A program made the position numbers and the translations under genes. A stretch of DNA of 64,000 bases. It comes from Tubiluchus corallicola. Taxonomy: Eukaryota; Priapulida; Priapulimorpha; Priapulimorphida; Tubiluchidae. The DNA lies in NCBI GenBank assembly GCA_030141605.1, contig JAQGDQ010000289.1:189001-253000 (forward strand). Direction: 5' to 3'. The notes beneath the pieces are model-generated. The model was given only the letters and a program-made list of their open reading frames with translations, was not told the origin of the DNA and searched no databases. Position 1 is the first letter of the stretch. Every line of letters begins with the position of its first letter. This document shows, in pieces, positions 63,063-64,000 of the stretch.

Positions 63063-64000
63063 GTATGTAATTTTTTTGCATTGGGATGACCTCTCCAGGA
63101 TTGGTTGGTGATTACCTTCGTAGTAAAGACTATTGGCAAAAGTAATAATTTTACCACTTAGTAAAAATAGGTTCTTCTGTCATTTCCACAGAGTGCTTAA
63201 TTACTTCTTCTGCTTTAACAGTATTACCAGACCCTGACGCCGTTAAAATAAGTGTCGGTAGGCAGTGGCAAATTAGCTTTTTTTGTTGACGCCGCTGCAC
63301 TGGGTATAACAGGAGCAGTGCTTCGTAACTATTTAGTAAAATAACTGTCTTGACTCTTACTTGTATGGTATTGAATATCAATGACTTTTTCTTCTATGAA
63401 AATAAACGGATACGTAGAATTTTTGAAATAAGAATTGTAATAAGAGAAATAACACACTTTATTTATTATGAAAATATTAAAGGTTATGGAATAACTTGGT
63501 ATTAGAGATGTCTAAAAATATTAATGGGTAAAATTTATTTTCTGTTTTATGTTTTTATTGTTTCATACACTTGACCAATTTTAACCCTTTCACTACGTAG
63601 TTGCTTGTTAACAGGGCCACATTGGCTTTTGCACATTTGACAATAACTTCTTGTGGTGTGTTACTAAAACACAATCTTGTAAATAAACAAATAGCCATTT
63701 GTTATTAAACACTAATTTGAATATTAGTTTTATTTATACACATAAACACACATCCGTGCACACATATATGCACTCATGCATGCATGCAGGTGCACAGCCA
63801 CACAAATAAGCACATACTTATATTTAGAAGCCAATTTACACAAAAGTCAATTTACTAATCCATAATATGCAATTATTTTATAAGAATGCAGAACAAGTGA
63901 TTAAGCACATTTCACCAACTATTAACAAGCAATTTTGAATGAGAATGTACTATATTGTATAGTATTATCGAATGCACATGGCTTCAGACTTTGATTGGTT
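63063..64000 (+). other. Striatin intron running off the right edge
   Basis: Follows the exon 5 donor (GTATGT at 63063). I searched for the next acidic striatin segment and saw no convincing exon. A purine/pyrimidine CA/TG-rich tract is at about 63738-63820. The block 63170-63330 is less AT-rich than its surroundings but has no recognised identity. Confidence 0.5.

Noticed and set aside
63151-63381. Minus-strand 76-codon open frame near the right edge
   Set aside because: No family resemblance, no splice support, and inside a striatin intron.
1-64000. Search for an unusual multi-gene or defence-like system, CRISPR array, rRNA or tRNA cluster
   Set aside because: The genes are four ordinary conserved animal genes with unrelated roles. 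No regularly spaced repeats, cloverleaf genes or rRNA segments were seen by eye; a covariance-model scan would be needed to exclude single small RNAs.

Overview
This is an AT-rich window from an animal nuclear genome. I found four conserved protein-coding genes by matching exons to known families. Each model uses GT-AG splice sites whose phases close without a single frame break. Residue identity to vertebrate orthologues is clear but moderate, introns are many, and the repeats are invertebrate-style (CR1-like and other APE-type LINEs, pogo/Tigger-like and hAT-like DNA elements). A non-vertebrate metazoan fits best, perhaps a sponge, cnidarian or other early-branching lineage. The sequence alone does not settle the species. 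No bacterial-type operons, CRISPR arrays, rRNA or convincing tRNA genes were seen.

Layout. (1) 1-32986, minus strand: a RALGAPA-type gene (Ral GTPase-activating protein, catalytic alpha subunit). It has 40 coding exons from the start ATG at 32986 down to 1294, giving 1829 codons with a cassette exon or 1767 without. The rest of the RapGAP domain, including the expected catalytic Asn loop, runs off the left edge. (2) 32987-36466: divergent intergenic region with long (TA)n/A/(TG)n low-complexity tracts and a decayed ORF fragment. (3) 36467-44280, plus strand: NPC2, the lysosomal cholesterol-transfer protein, complete in four exons. Its 7-kb first intron holds a decayed LINE in reverse orientation and an hAT-type short element. 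(4) 44281-46151: convergent gap holding a decayed Tigger-like element. (5) 46152-51103, minus strand: AP4S1, the sigma subunit of adaptor complex AP-4, complete in five exons, one of them a 12-nt microexon. (6) 51104-58144: divergent region filled by a decayed CR1-like LINE (about 51640-55770), another LINE 3' tail and two tandem duplications. (7) 58145 to beyond the right edge, plus strand: a striatin-family gene (five exons seen, through the coiled coil; the WD40 part is off the window).

The four genes act in different pathways: Ral signalling, sterol export from lysosomes, trans-Golgi vesicle sorting, and the STRIPAK phosphatase-kinase scaffold. They do not form a functional cluster. The most notable items are the AP4S1 microexon, the symmetric serine-rich cassette exon in RALGAPA, two LINEs whose first ORF carries a PHD-like zinc finger, a short LINE tail with a perfect 17-bp target duplication, and several interspersed repeat families with two copies inside the window. 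I found no new multi-gene system.
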